Shown: piece by piece, positions 36,669 to 44,565 of the stretch
Position numbering within the stretch: the first letter of the stretch is position 1
Layout of the letters: each line of letters starts with the position of its first letter
Assembly: GCA_016650175.1 (NCBI GenBank)
Contig: JAENWG010000003.1
Span: 1 to 64,000 of the forward strand
Source: Peptostreptococcaceae bacterium
GTDB taxonomy: Bacteria; Bacillota; Clostridia; Peptostreptococcales; Anaerovoracaceae
Direction: 5' to 3'
DNA: 64,000 nucleotides
Translations under genes and position numbers: made by a program
The notes under the pieces: generated by a model
Seen by the model: the letters and a program-made list of their open reading frames with translations, nothing else
Told to the model about the DNA's origin: nothing
Databases searched by the model: none

Positions 36669-38506
36669 TTTTTCCTCCTATCTTTCCATTCTGCTCCGTA
36701 ACCATAGTGATCACATCTCATGCATCGGCTAGCTTCTTTAACAGCTTCATCAAGAGACAAACCATTCTCTACAGCTTCAAAGTCATGGCGACGAACTCTT
36801 GCTAATCTTTCACTAGCATTTGCTCTGCCCCAAGGAGTTATGTTTACAATATCTGGATATGGTGCATCTAATTCAGGTTCTATAATATGGTTAAATCCTA
36901 AGTAATTATCAATATTTGCAGCCGCTACTTTTCCTGCAGCTACAGCCTTTATAACAGTTGCTGGACCAGTTACGCAGTCACCGCCTGAATACACGCCTTC
37001 CATTTGACCTACGTGTGCTTTTTCATTAGCTACTATTGCATCTCTGTCTAGTGGTATACTGTTCCTACCAAAGTGGTCAGATTCTATAGCTTGACCTATA
37101 GCTACAATTACTACATCGCAGTCAAATCTAAATGAAGGTGCAACTGAAGGAATAGGTACAGGTCTCTTTGACGAATCAAGCTGACCTGCTCTTTGACCTT
37201 TTGCCCAAAATGCAACTATTTGACCATTTTCATTTCTTTCTATCTTTTCAGGTGCCATTAGAGTTATAAGTTCGCAGCCTTCTGCTACTGCACCATCTAT
37301 TTCATCCTCTAAAGCAGTCATATCTTGTCTGCCTCTTCTATATATTATTGATGTTGTTTCAGCTCCAAGCCTTACTACTGTTCTTGCAGCGTCCATTGCG
37401 ACATTTCCACCACCAATTACGCATACTCTTTTGCCTGAAAAATCATATTCTTCGCCGTCTTCTATTCTTCCTAAAAGATCGATTGCAGGTATTACATCAT
37501 CGCAATCAACACCTTCTATATCAAGCTTTTTATCACTGTGCGCACCAATTGCTATATATACTGCATCAAACTCTTTTCTTAGATCACTTATTCCTTTATT
37601 CCCGTCACTGCCTATCTTTGAGTTGAAATTTACATTTATCCCAACTTTTAGTATGCTGTTTATATCTTGGTCTAAATTTTCTGCTGGTAACCTGTATCTC
37701 GGAATACCATATCTCATCATTCCACCAAGAGTTTTATGCTTTTCAAACACCTCAATATCATGACCCATTATTGCCAAAAAATATGCTGCGGTAAGACCAG
37801 CTGGACCGCCACCAATTACTGCTACTCTTTTGCCTGTAGGTTCACACTTTTTAGGCGGTTCTATTTCATTAGATGCATTATCACATGCAAAACGCTTAAG
37901 TTCCCTAATATTTACTGCATCATCTATTAATCTACGTCTACACTTAGTTTCGCAAGGGTGTTCACATACATATCCGCATACTGCAGGAAAAGGATTGTCT
38001 TTACGAATAATCCTAATTGCATCTTCATATCTCCCATCTGCTACCATAGCAATATAGTCAGGTACTTCAACACCTGCCGGGCATTGTGCCTGACATGGTA
38101 TTTCCTGAGTTGTAGTAAATGCACAGCAACCGTGCTCAATATGGCTGATATAGTCTTCTCTAAAACAATTGACGCTGTTAATTACTGCTTCTGCTGCCTT
38201 AAACCCTATTGCGCAGTCAGCAGAATTATATATAGTATCGGCAGTTGTTTCTAAAAGTTCTAACGTCGCATAATCACCCTTACCATCCATTATTTTTTCA
38301 AGCATGATGATAAGTTGTGCTATTCCTACTCTGCACGGTGTACACTTACCACATGATTGTGCATGGCAAAGTCTTAAAAATACTGTTACCATGTCAACAG
38401 GGCATAATATAGCTGCACCTGAGTTAACACGCATCGTCACTGAAGCATAAATTTGGTCTAATGCCAGTTCCGCTCTTGAAGGGGGTTCAATCTTAATCCT
38501 ATCCAC
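36662..38506 (-). CDS. NuoF-fragment/GltD fusion flavoprotein, hydrogenase partner
   Basis: 614 residues. The first ~110 match only the C-terminal [4Fe-4S] domain of NuoF/HydB (SCGKCTPCRVG near 53, partner Cys in SADCAIG near 97); the FMN/NADH-binding part is missing. Next is a GltD/NfnB-type unit: an N-terminal two-cluster domain (CQAQCPAGVEVPDY, CGYVCEHPCETKCRR; about 140-190), the FAD loop VAVIGGGPAGLTAAYF near 230, and the nucleotide loop VCVIGGGNVAMDAARTVVRLG near 365. The tail has CMRCDHYG. It probably passes electrons between NAD(P)H and the hydrogenase encoded next. The start codon is GTG after AAAGGAGA. It is coupled to both neighbours. Confidence 0.88.
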   Translation of the reverse strand: MDRIKIEPPSRAELALDQIYASVTMRVNSGAAILCPVDMVTVFLRLCHAQSCGKCTPCRVGIAQLIIMLEKIMDGKGDYATLELLETTADTIYNSADCAIGFKAAEAVINSVNCFREDYISHIEHGCCAFTTTQEIPCQAQCPAGVEVPDYIAMVADGRYEDAIRIIRKDNPFPAVCGYVCEHPCETKCRRRLIDDAVNIRELKRFACDNASNEIEPPKKCEPTGKRVAVIGGGPAGLTAAYFLAIMGHDIEVFEKHKTLGGMMRYGIPRYRLPAENLDQDINSILKVGINVNFNSKIGSDGNKGISDLRKEFDAVYIAIGAHSDKKLDIEGVDCDDVIPAIDLLGRIEDGEEYDFSGKRVCVIGGGNVAMDAARTVVRLGAETTSIIYRRGRQDMTALEDEIDGAVAEGCELITLMAPEKIERNENGQIVAFWAKGQRAGQLDSSKRPVPIPSVAPSFRFDCDVVIVAIGQAIESDHFGRNSIPLDRDAIVANEKAHVGQMEGVYSGGDCVTGPATVIKAVAAGKVAAANIDNYLGFNHIIEPELDAPYPDIVNITPWGRANASERLARVRRHDFEAVENGLSLDEAVKEASRCMRCDHYGYGAEWKDRRKKW

Positions 38507-38508
38507 AG

Positions 38509-39084
38509 TTAATTCTCCTTTACATATATCAAATTATTTTTATCAAAATATTTATTAACATTTTCATCGTGCGTAGCTATGATTACGGTCTTCCCTACGC
38601 TCATCTCTTTTACATATCCCATAACTTTTACGAGTGTTTCTTTATCTATTCCAACAAAGGGTTCATCCATTATCAGTAGATCCGAGTCCTTAAGAAGCGC
38701 TCTAATTATTGCTACTCTTCTTTTCATTCCTCCTGAGAGCTCATTTACTTTCTTGTTTTTAGCATCAAAGATTTCCGTTCTCTTTAATGCTTCATATATT
38801 TTTTCTTTGTCTTCTGTAACTAAGTTTAAATTTTTGAAAACACTAAGGCTTTCAATTAATCTGTCTTCTTGAAATACGGTAGATAAACTTTTATCTGTAA
38901 ACCCTGTTATTTCTCCTTTATCAATCTCAACAAACCCCATAAGTACTCTTAGAATCGTTGTTTTGCCACTTCCCGACTTACCTAACAACAGATTTATCTT
39001 GTTATCAATAAAAGTTTCATTAAAGTCTTTTACTATATATTTATCTGATATTTTAATGTCTACATTTTTAAACTTTATATCCAT
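38509..39084 (-). CDS. ABC transporter ATP-binding protein
   Basis: 191 residues, short for an importer ATPase. Walker A is LLGKSGSGKTTILRVL near 34, the signature is ELSGGMKRRVAIIRAL near 118, Walker B is DLLIMDEPFVGID near 137, and the switch histidine is in IIATHDENV. It resembles the SsuB/TauB/ThiZ group but lacks the usual C-terminal extension. AAGGTG precedes ATG. It lies 2 bp before the hydrogenase partner gene and 4 bp after the permease. Confidence 0.92.
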   Translation of the reverse strand: MDIKFKNVDIKISDKYIVKDFNETFIDNKINLLLGKSGSGKTTILRVLMGFVEIDKGEITGFTDKSLSTVFQEDRLIESLSVFKNLNLVTEDKEKIYEALKRTEIFDAKNKKVNELSGGMKRRVAIIRALLKDSDLLIMDEPFVGIDKETLVKVMGYVKEMSVGKTVIIATHDENVNKYFDKNNLIYVKEN

Positions 39085-39088
39085 AAAA

Positions 39089-39835
39089 TCACCTTAAAAG
39101 CCTTTCTATGCTAACATCAAAAAGTTTAAGAATAACCTTTTCAAATATGATACTAACAATTATTATGACTATAGTAAAGGCTAATATATCTGCTGTATCA
39201 AGCTGTATCTTAGCTAAGTAAAGCTGTTCTCCTATTGAACCGTCAGGTATACCTATTACTTCAGCAGCAATTCCTGCCTTCCAGCACATTCCTATTGCTA
39301 AATTAAGACCTGCTGTAAAATATGACTTTACTTCTGGTACATATACATATATGGCTTTTTTAATTCCTTTTATTTCAAATATTTTTGACATTTCAATTAA
39401 GTTTTTATCCACATTTTCTATACCGTTTAACAGATTAGTATAAATTATAGGAAAACCTATCAAAACAGATATTAGTATTGATAGGTTATTAGAAGATATA
39501 AATACAAGTGCAAATATAATAAAAGAAGCAACAGGTATTGATTTTATTGTAACAAGTAGTGGATAAAGAAGTGATTTTACCCAATTTGTTTTATGTGATA
39601 AAGGTGCCAATACTAATGCAGTAATTATTGAAATAAATATTCCTAAAAATATTCTTAGAGATGAATATCCTATAGACATCCAAAACTCTGATTCACCTGC
39701 TAAAACAACTAACCTTTTAGATACGTCCACTAAAGAAACAAAAAGAAAGTTATCGCTATTTAAAATAGCGATACTTTCCCATACTATAATCCAAAATACT
39801 ACTGTCCATATCTTTATTCCATCAGGTCTTTTCAT
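39089..39835 (-). CDS. ABC transporter permease (NitT/TauT/SsuC-like)
   Basis: 248 residues with about six membrane helices. The coupling-loop region is represented by EMSKIFEIKGIKKAIYVYVPEV near 150, a form of the EAA motif, and AIGMCWKAGIAAEVIGIPDGSIG near 182 is typical of the SsuC/TauC/ThiX permease group. It would carry a small organic ligand delivered by the adjacent lipoprotein. It is 4 bp before the ATPase and 8 bp after the binding protein. Confidence 0.9.
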   Translation of the reverse strand: MKRPDGIKIWTVVFWIIVWESIAILNSDNFLFVSLVDVSKRLVVLAGESEFWMSIGYSSLRIFLGIFISIITALVLAPLSHKTNWVKSLLYPLLVTIKSIPVASFIIFALVFISSNNLSILISVLIGFPIIYTNLLNGIENVDKNLIEMSKIFEIKGIKKAIYVYVPEVKSYFTAGLNLAIGMCWKAGIAAEVIGIPDGSIGEQLYLAKIQLDTADILAFTIVIIIVSIIFEKVILKLFDVSIERLLR

Positions 39836-39843
39836 TCTATCCC

Positions 39844-40809
39844 CTATTTATTAATATAGTAAAATTCATCGCCAGGTAGTTCACCACCAACAGCTTCTGG
39901 ATTTTGATTATATAACTCTTCAAGATATCCTTGTAGTTTAGTTTTCATTTTGTCACCGGTAATGCATACTATGTTGCAAGTAGGTATGGCAACTTTAGCT
40001 ACTTCTTCCGGAAATATATCAAACTTACCGATTAGCGCAGCCGCTTCATCGTTATTATCGTTTACATAGGTAACACTTTCTTCATAACTCTCTAAGAATC
40101 TATCAACAGCATCAGGGTTATTGTCTACAAATTCTTTATTCCCTATAATTACTCCTGTGATTAAAGTACTGGTATCGGTAACCTTATTCCATTCTTCAGT
40201 TAAATCAAGAGCTATTCTAACGTTTTCACCTTTCATGGTACTAGTCGTTACAAATGGCTGTGGAAGCATTGCTATAGTGCCTTCATTAGCTATAAGTGTT
40301 GCAGCACATTCCGAGTGTTCACTCTTCCATTCTATATTTACATCAGATGCAGGATCTATTCCGTTAGCTTCTAATATGTAATTTAAGCTGTATTCAGGAG
40401 TCGCACCTTTACCAGACGCTATGATTGTCTTCCCTTTTAGATCTTCTATGCTTTTTATGCTATCACCGTTTTCGCATATGTATATAACACCTAAGGTGTT
40501 AATGGCAAGTACATTTACATTACCATCTGTTTTATTATATAAAGTTGAAGCTAGATTAGCAGGTATACATGCTAAATCCGTTTCGCCTTTAGATATTTTA
40601 GCTACTACTTCATCTATAGAACCTGAAATCGTAAATGTATATTCATTTTCGTTTACTGCTCCACTTTCAGAATCTTCCATTAATTTAACAAGTCCCATAG
40701 CTGTAGGCCCTTTTAATGTAGAAACATCAACACTGGCTGTTTCCTGGCTGCCACAACTTGTAAGTAATAATGTAAAAATCACTAATAATGCTACTATTAT
40801 CTTTTTCAT
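39844..40809 (-). CDS. ABC substrate-binding lipoprotein (NMT1/SsuA-like)
   Basis: 321 residues. A lipoprotein signal peptide has a lipobox LLTSCGSQ, with Cys at about residue 19. A periplasmic-binding fold of the NMT1/TauA/SsuA type follows (STLKGPTAMGLVKLME near 36, SIEDLKGKTIIASGKGATPE near 118). The ligand is not evident; relatives bind sulfonates, nitrate, or thiamine precursors. It is the first gene of a five-gene operon ending in the [FeFe] hydrogenase, an unexpected partner for an importer. GAGGTTG lies upstream of ATG. Confidence 0.9.
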   Translation of the reverse strand: MKKIIVALLVIFTLLLTSCGSQETASVDVSTLKGPTAMGLVKLMEDSESGAVNENEYTFTISGSIDEVVAKISKGETDLACIPANLASTLYNKTDGNVNVLAINTLGVIYICENGDSIKSIEDLKGKTIIASGKGATPEYSLNYILEANGIDPASDVNIEWKSEHSECAATLIANEGTIAMLPQPFVTTSTMKGENVRIALDLTEEWNKVTDTSTLITGVIIGNKEFVDNNPDAVDRFLESYEESVTYVNDNNDEAAALIGKFDIFPEEVAKVAIPTCNIVCITGDKMKTKLQGYLEELYNQNPEAVGGELPGDEFYYINK

Positions 40810-40845
40810 TTCAACCTCTTCTTTGTTAAATATTTGACTATATAT

Positions 40846-40874
40846 AATTTACCATAGTTTGTATGAATTAACAA
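40846..40874 (-). promoter_or_regulatory. Candidate promoter of the importer-hydrogenase operon
   Basis: On the minus strand TTGTTA (40869-40874) and TAAATT (40846-40851) are separated by 17 bp, each matching the vegetative consensus at four of six positions. It lies about 37-65 bp upstream of the binding-protein ATG. The remainder of the 371-bp gap (40810-41180) is AT-rich. It holds the hairpin at 41079-41113 and a doubtful 46-codon frame at 40917-41057. Confidence 0.4.
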
Positions 40875-41078
40875 TAATTTTACAAATTAACTTTGTACTT
40901 TTATCCAAACAATAATTTAATGAGTCCCATATGTTTCTTTAAGCCTTTTTTCTTCTAACATTTTTGCTTTTGCATAATAATTAAATTTTGACAGACAAAT
41001 AAAACAATTCCTAAATAAATATATTATATTACTTATCAGAAACATCAATTTTGCCATTTAATTACACTATTAGCAAAA

Positions 41079-41113
41079 ACAGAAGAAAACCGTTTTTCAC
41101 GGTCTTCTTCTGT
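41079..41113 (-). terminator. Hairpin downstream of the toxin gene
   Basis: A stem of about 14 bp with one mismatch pairs ACAGAAGAA with TTCTTCTGT and continues ACCGT/ACGGT around a TTTTC loop. It lies 68 bp past the toxin stop codon on the minus strand. The plus-strand AAAAAC before it gives a short T-run in the transcript. It probably ends the antitoxin-toxin operon. Confidence 0.6.
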
Positions 41114-41116
41114 AAA
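41083..41116 (+). repeat. Left copy of a 34-bp direct repeat flanking the TA cassette
   Basis: This 34-bp stretch matches 43004-43037 in the same orientation at 30 of 34 positions. The matches include AAGAAAACCG at one end and TCTTCTTCTGTAA at the other. The two copies bracket the antitoxin-toxin operon. The left copy also folds as a terminator hairpin; the right copy folds less well. Confidence 0.75.
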
Positions 41117-41180
41117 TTACATATATAATAATTTTCTTTAGAAAATACAATTTCCAGATAGTTACATAAAGTTATTCTTC

Positions 41181-41930
41181 CTATCTACAGTATATTTCTT
41201 TTAGTAACGCTACTATATCTTCAATACTTACATTAGAAAGCTTAAGATTTTTCATATCTGTTGTTTCATTTTGTAGCATTTCAATAAATAGTTCCATGTC
41301 ATTTTTCACTGTATCTGGAAACTCACAATCACGCTCTAGCGACATTTCCGATGTAATTCTTATTATATCGTTTTTATGTTTTTTAATATCTCGTGAATCC
41401 ACGTGTTTGCCTTGTTTCTTTTTTTCTTGCAAGTCTAGCCACGCCTTAGCCTTAAACGGTATTAAATATGTCGATTTCAAAATTGAAATATCCTTGACAA
41501 TAATACGTCCTTTCAACATAATTTCATAGTAATCATCATCTAGAAGTATTGCTGAAAGGCTCGATACCGAATCATCAATATGAATCGGAGTTAATGTTTT
41601 ATCCTCCGTTAAAATGATGTCTGTTTTGGCAAACAATTCTAACACCTGTGGGAAACCGTTTTTCGTGGGTTTGTCAAAACGATAGAACTGCGGTTTGCTG
41701 TTATTTTTTGTCCTGTTTTGGTATTCACCGTCATTTATAAATTTCCAGAACAGGTCACCAAACTCCTTAGTCAAAGCTTCAACTACTAAAACAATATCCA
41801 AATCACGTGTAGCGCGAAAGTCAGAGTTATTCTCCGTAAACAGAATGTCGCAAGCAGCTCCGCCTATAAGAACATACTGTTCCCTATAATCAGCAAAATA
41901 TTCCCTGAACTTCTCCATTCCTTTTACCAT
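41181..41930 (-). CDS. AbiEii-like nucleotidyltransferase toxin
   Basis: 249 residues. The nucleotidyltransferase signature is visible: VLIGGAACDILF near residue 20 followed by RATRDLDIVLV (D-x-D) near 39. This matches the AbiEii/AbiGii toxin family, which belongs to type IV toxin-antitoxin and abortive-infection systems and is thought to modify tRNA or other RNA acceptor ends. A lysine-rich helical C-terminal half follows, with KAKAWLDLQEKKKQGKHVDS near 153. It overlaps the upstream antitoxin by 7 bp, with GGAGG before ATG. Catalytic acidic residues appear intact. Confidence 0.82.
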   Translation of the reverse strand: MVKGMEKFREYFADYREQYVLIGGAACDILFTENNSDFRATRDLDIVLVVEALTKEFGDLFWKFINDGEYQNRTKNNSKPQFYRFDKPTKNGFPQVLELFAKTDIILTEDKTLTPIHIDDSVSSLSAILLDDDYYEIMLKGRIIVKDISILKSTYLIPFKAKAWLDLQEKKKQGKHVDSRDIKKHKNDIIRITSEMSLERDCEFPDTVKNDMELFIEMLQNETTDMKNLKLSNVSIEDIVALLKEIYCR

Positions 41931-42874
41931 ACATATTCCTCCATCATCTCATTTAATGATTTCTCTACACGCGGGTCTGTTTTTTCTGTATCAGAAATCA
42001 ACATCCATACAGAAAATGGATCAATTGCCTCATTATTGCCAAAATCAACCATGTATCCTAATTCCTGAACAATACACCCTGGTACTTCTAAAGCTTGAAC
42101 TCGGTCATTATAACTCAGTTGCAGTTCTTTTAATGCGCTTTTAGTAACAGCATAAGTTCTATATTCATTATCACTAAGCATGGAATAATTGCAAAGTGCA
42201 GATATATCACTTAACCTTAAATCTTTTTCTATATCCTGTTTTAGTTCATATTGCTTAATAAGAGGATTACGTAAATATGGCTTTAAAGTTAGCCACATTT
42301 CTTTTTTATCTTCAATACCACAAAATAACCGCGATCTTGATTTTGTTTTAAGATATGGTATTTCTAATATTTCCAGCTCATTATAGCATCTAGTAATCGA
42401 CGTTTTAGCAACTTTAAGTTTCTTCGCTGCTTCTGTAACATTAATATCTTTCCAGCCTTCATATATAGCTGTCAAAAGGAGTTTCTGTGTTAGAAACGAA
42501 ATCTGTTCACATGTTTTTAGCGCCCTTTTATCATAATTACTTAAAGCCATTCCTAAAAACGGTAAATATATTTGCTTACCTTCTAAGATAAAAGGAATTC
42601 CTTCTAGTAACATCATTTCCTTTGCATAGTAATTAAGTTTTGTTAAGTAAAGAACACATCGTAGTTCAGTTAGTTTTTCCAACTGTTTATGTTGCTTTCG
42701 CAGAGCAGACAGATTCATTTTTTGGACAGGTTCCGCCATCAAAAACTGAACTTTACCGATTTCAGCCAAATATAGTTTATAATTACTTTTATAAATCAGT
42801 GGCAATTTCTCTGTTTCCGTGTATTCAACTATATCAATATGCTGATGCATTGTATTTTCAAAATATTCTTTCAT
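41924..42874 (-). CDS. AbiEi-like antitoxin / HTH regulator
   Basis: 316 residues. A winged-helix segment lies mid-protein at about 140-185 (KDINVTEAAKKLKVAKTSIT and following), the usual shape of a DNA-binding helix-turn-helix. The flanking regions are unfamiliar; the C-terminal part may be the antitoxin domain. Gene order (antitoxin first, 7-bp overlap with a nucleotidyltransferase toxin) matches AbiE. An inverted repeat covering its own promoter suggests self-repression. A strong GGGGGTG precedes ATG. The HTH sits centrally rather than at the N-terminus as in classic AbiEi, so it may be a distinct subfamily. Confidence 0.7.
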   Translation of the reverse strand: MKEYFENTMHQHIDIVEYTETEKLPLIYKSNYKLYLAEIGKVQFLMAEPVQKMNLSALRKQHKQLEKLTELRCVLYLTKLNYYAKEMMLLEGIPFILEGKQIYLPFLGMALSNYDKRALKTCEQISFLTQKLLLTAIYEGWKDINVTEAAKKLKVAKTSITRCYNELEILEIPYLKTKSRSRLFCGIEDKKEMWLTLKPYLRNPLIKQYELKQDIEKDLRLSDISALCNYSMLSDNEYRTYAVTKSALKELQLSYNDRVQALEVPGCIVQELGYMVDFGNNEAIDPFSVWMLISDTEKTDPRVEKSLNEMMEEYVW

Positions 42875-42902
42875 AAAACACCCCCAAAATGAATATATTT
42901 AA

Positions 42903-42931
42903 ATTGTAACCCATTTCGTGTTACAAGTCAA
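42903..42931 (-). promoter_or_regulatory. Promoter with overlapping operator for the TA operon
   Basis: On the minus strand TTGACT (42926-42931) and TACAAT (42903-42908) are separated by exactly 17 bp, matching the consensus at five of six positions each. A perfect 7-bp inverted repeat TTGTAAC-N9-GTTACAA (42904-42926) spans from the -35 into the -10. A protein bound there would exclude RNA polymerase. The transcript would start about 20 bp upstream of the antitoxin ATG. Confidence 0.75.
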
Positions 42932-43003
42932 ATTTATTCACAGCACTAACCAGCTTCAATATAAATATCTGTTTTAACAATTCAGATATGATTTGAATAT
43001 TTA

Positions 43004-43037
43004 AAGAAAACCGCTTTTAACGTTCTTCTTCTGTAAG
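43004..43037 (+). repeat. Right copy of a 34-bp direct repeat flanking the TA cassette
   Basis: Same orientation as 41083-41116, with 30 of 34 identical positions and the two starts 1921 bp apart. It lies just past the L,D-transpeptidase stop codon, where it could act as that gene's weak terminator, and just upstream of the TA promoter. Confidence 0.75.
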
Positions 43038-43045
43038 TCAGCTTT

Positions 43046-44113
43046 TTACTCAATCACTACCTTTGTTCCGGTGCCTACAAGTCCGTATAATTCTTTTATA
43101 CTGTTCGTAGGCATATTTATGCAACCATGCGAACCATCCGTCTTGTAGATTTCGCCGCCAAACTCCCCATTTCTCCAGCTCGCATCATGAAAGCCATATT
43201 GGGAGCCTATAAATCCGATCCAGCGCTCTACATATACAACAACATATTTTCCGTGCAGTGTAATATTTGTGGCTTTTTGTGTAACTCTATATATCCCAGT
43301 AGGAGACGCCAGTCTGGTTTTAAGATCGCCTGTCACTACATCGCACTGCAACTTTACTATCCCGTTTTCATAATATGTCAACTTTTGGCTAGATATATTG
43401 ACATATATATATGTGTTTTCTATTGAAGTAGTATATTCATGAACAGGTGAATACTCTAAAGCATATCGGTACTTCCCCTCAACTTTTTCATCAACATATG
43501 CGCGTATTTTATAATAATAGTTAGTATTTGACTGTAAACCACTATCTATGTAATCTGTAGTATTTTCATTTTTTGTTTTTATAATTTTTTCATACTCACC
43601 ATCTTTAGAGGTTGCTCTATAAATATCATATCCATCTGCGTTTTCAGCTTCATCCCAATACAAATGGATAGATGTTGCATTTTTAGTTGCACTACTGAAA
43701 TCAACTCTAACTACTTGTTTTATACGATGAGTAGTATATTCATGAACAGGCGAATATTCCAAATCATATTTATTCTTTCCAAATACTTTTGTACAAGCAT
43801 ATGCACTTATCTTATAATAATATTTAGTATTTGACTGTAAACCACTATCTATATAATCAGTAGTATTTTTATTTTTTATCTTTATAATTCTTTTATACTT
43901 GCCATCTTTGGAGGTTGCTCTATAAATATCATATCCATCTGCGTTTTCAGCTTCATTCCAATTCAAATGGACAGATGTTGCATTTTTAGTTGCACTACCA
44001 AAATCAACACTGCCTACTTGTTTTATATTTATGTTTGCAAATACAATTACTAGTATCATTATAATACCAACTAACATAGTTACTCGCATACCAGTTGGGA
44101 ATTTGCTTTTCAT
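43046..44113 (-). CDS. L,D-transpeptidase with two fibronectin type III domains
   Basis: 355 residues. An N-terminal membrane anchor (about 9-30, MRVTMLVGIIMILVIVFANI) precedes two FN3 repeats (about 32-130 and 132-230). The C-terminal YkuD domain (about 235-355) has FHDASWRNGEFGG and the catalytic HGCxN as SHGCINMP. L,D-transpeptidases make 3-3 cross-links in peptidoglycan outside the membrane; FN3 domains likely act as spacers or bind wall polymers. The two FN3 repeats are nearly identical at DNA level, showing recent duplication. It is flanked by accessory elements and appears monocistronic. Confidence 0.9.
   Translation of the reverse strand: MKSKFPTGMRVTMLVGIIMILVIVFANINIKQVGSVDFGSATKNATSVHLNWNEAENADGYDIYRATSKDGKYKRIIKIKNKNTTDYIDSGLQSNTKYYYKISAYACTKVFGKNKYDLEYSPVHEYTTHRIKQVVRVDFSSATKNATSIHLYWDEAENADGYDIYRATSKDGEYEKIIKTKNENTTDYIDSGLQSNTNYYYKIRAYVDEKVEGKYRYALEYSPVHEYTTSIENTYIYVNISSQKLTYYENGIVKLQCDVVTGDLKTRLASPTGIYRVTQKATNITLHGKYVVVYVERWIGFIGSQYGFHDASWRNGEFGGEIYKTDGSHGCINMPTNSIKELYGLVGTGTKVVIE
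43428..44027 (-). repeat. Tandem duplication encoding two FN3 domains
   Basis: Two units of about 297 bp (43428-43724 and 43731-44027) lie in tandem with a 303-bp period, exactly 101 codons. Long identical blocks are shared, including those coding for SATKNATS, AENADGYDIYRATSKDG and DYIDSGLQSNT. The divergence is mostly in loop codons. The in-frame period keeps the transpeptidase open. Confidence 0.92.
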
Positions 44114-44252
44114 TTTATCCTCCGAAATTTCAATGATAACAATATTTTTTTAATTATATCATAATTTTAATTAACTAAATGAAATATTTATATATTAAAA
44201 CCTGCGTTTTTCTTAGCCTTAACTTGTCTTGAGGGATATATTGTAATACACA

Positions 44253-44284
44253 AAAAGCTTAGGTTATTATTAGACCAAGCTTTT
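44253..44284 (-). terminator. Hairpin after the OPT remnant
   Basis: AAAAGCTT (44253-44260) pairs with AAGCTTTT (44277-44284). The stem continues with GGT/ACC past a bulged A around a loop of about nine bases. It lies 16 bp beyond the remnant's stop codon on the minus strand and is probably its surviving terminator. Confidence 0.5.
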
Positions 44285-44299
44285 CAGTTTAATGATATT

Positions 44300-44565
44300 T
44301 TATATTTCTATAATTGCAATATATATAGCTATTAATACTCCTACGACGGCTTCGCCTCCTAGACAACCTGCAACAATTATATTTCCGTTATCCTTAATTC
44401 TAGGGCTTTTATCAAATCCGTCTACTACTAAATGCCGTAGCGTTTAGATAAAATGGTATATATGCTCCAAGGCCCAGTGTCATTACATGAAAGTTTAAGA
44501 AGTACAATATAACAGTTGCAATCATACCTGTTAAAAAGGCTGTCATATTAGATATCTCGCCTACC
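44300..44565 (-). pseudogene. OPT family transporter, C-terminal remnant
   Basis: This stretch matches the 3' end of the intact OPT gene (about 48348-48634) base by base with scattered substitutions. The C-terminus is readable (GEAVVGVLIAIYIA then a stop at 44300-44302). About 20 bp present in the intact gene is missing near 44431, which shifts the frame. Everything upstream of the last ~90 codons is gone. At 44565 similarity stops abruptly and racemase-like sequence begins. It is a dead duplicate. Confidence 0.88.
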
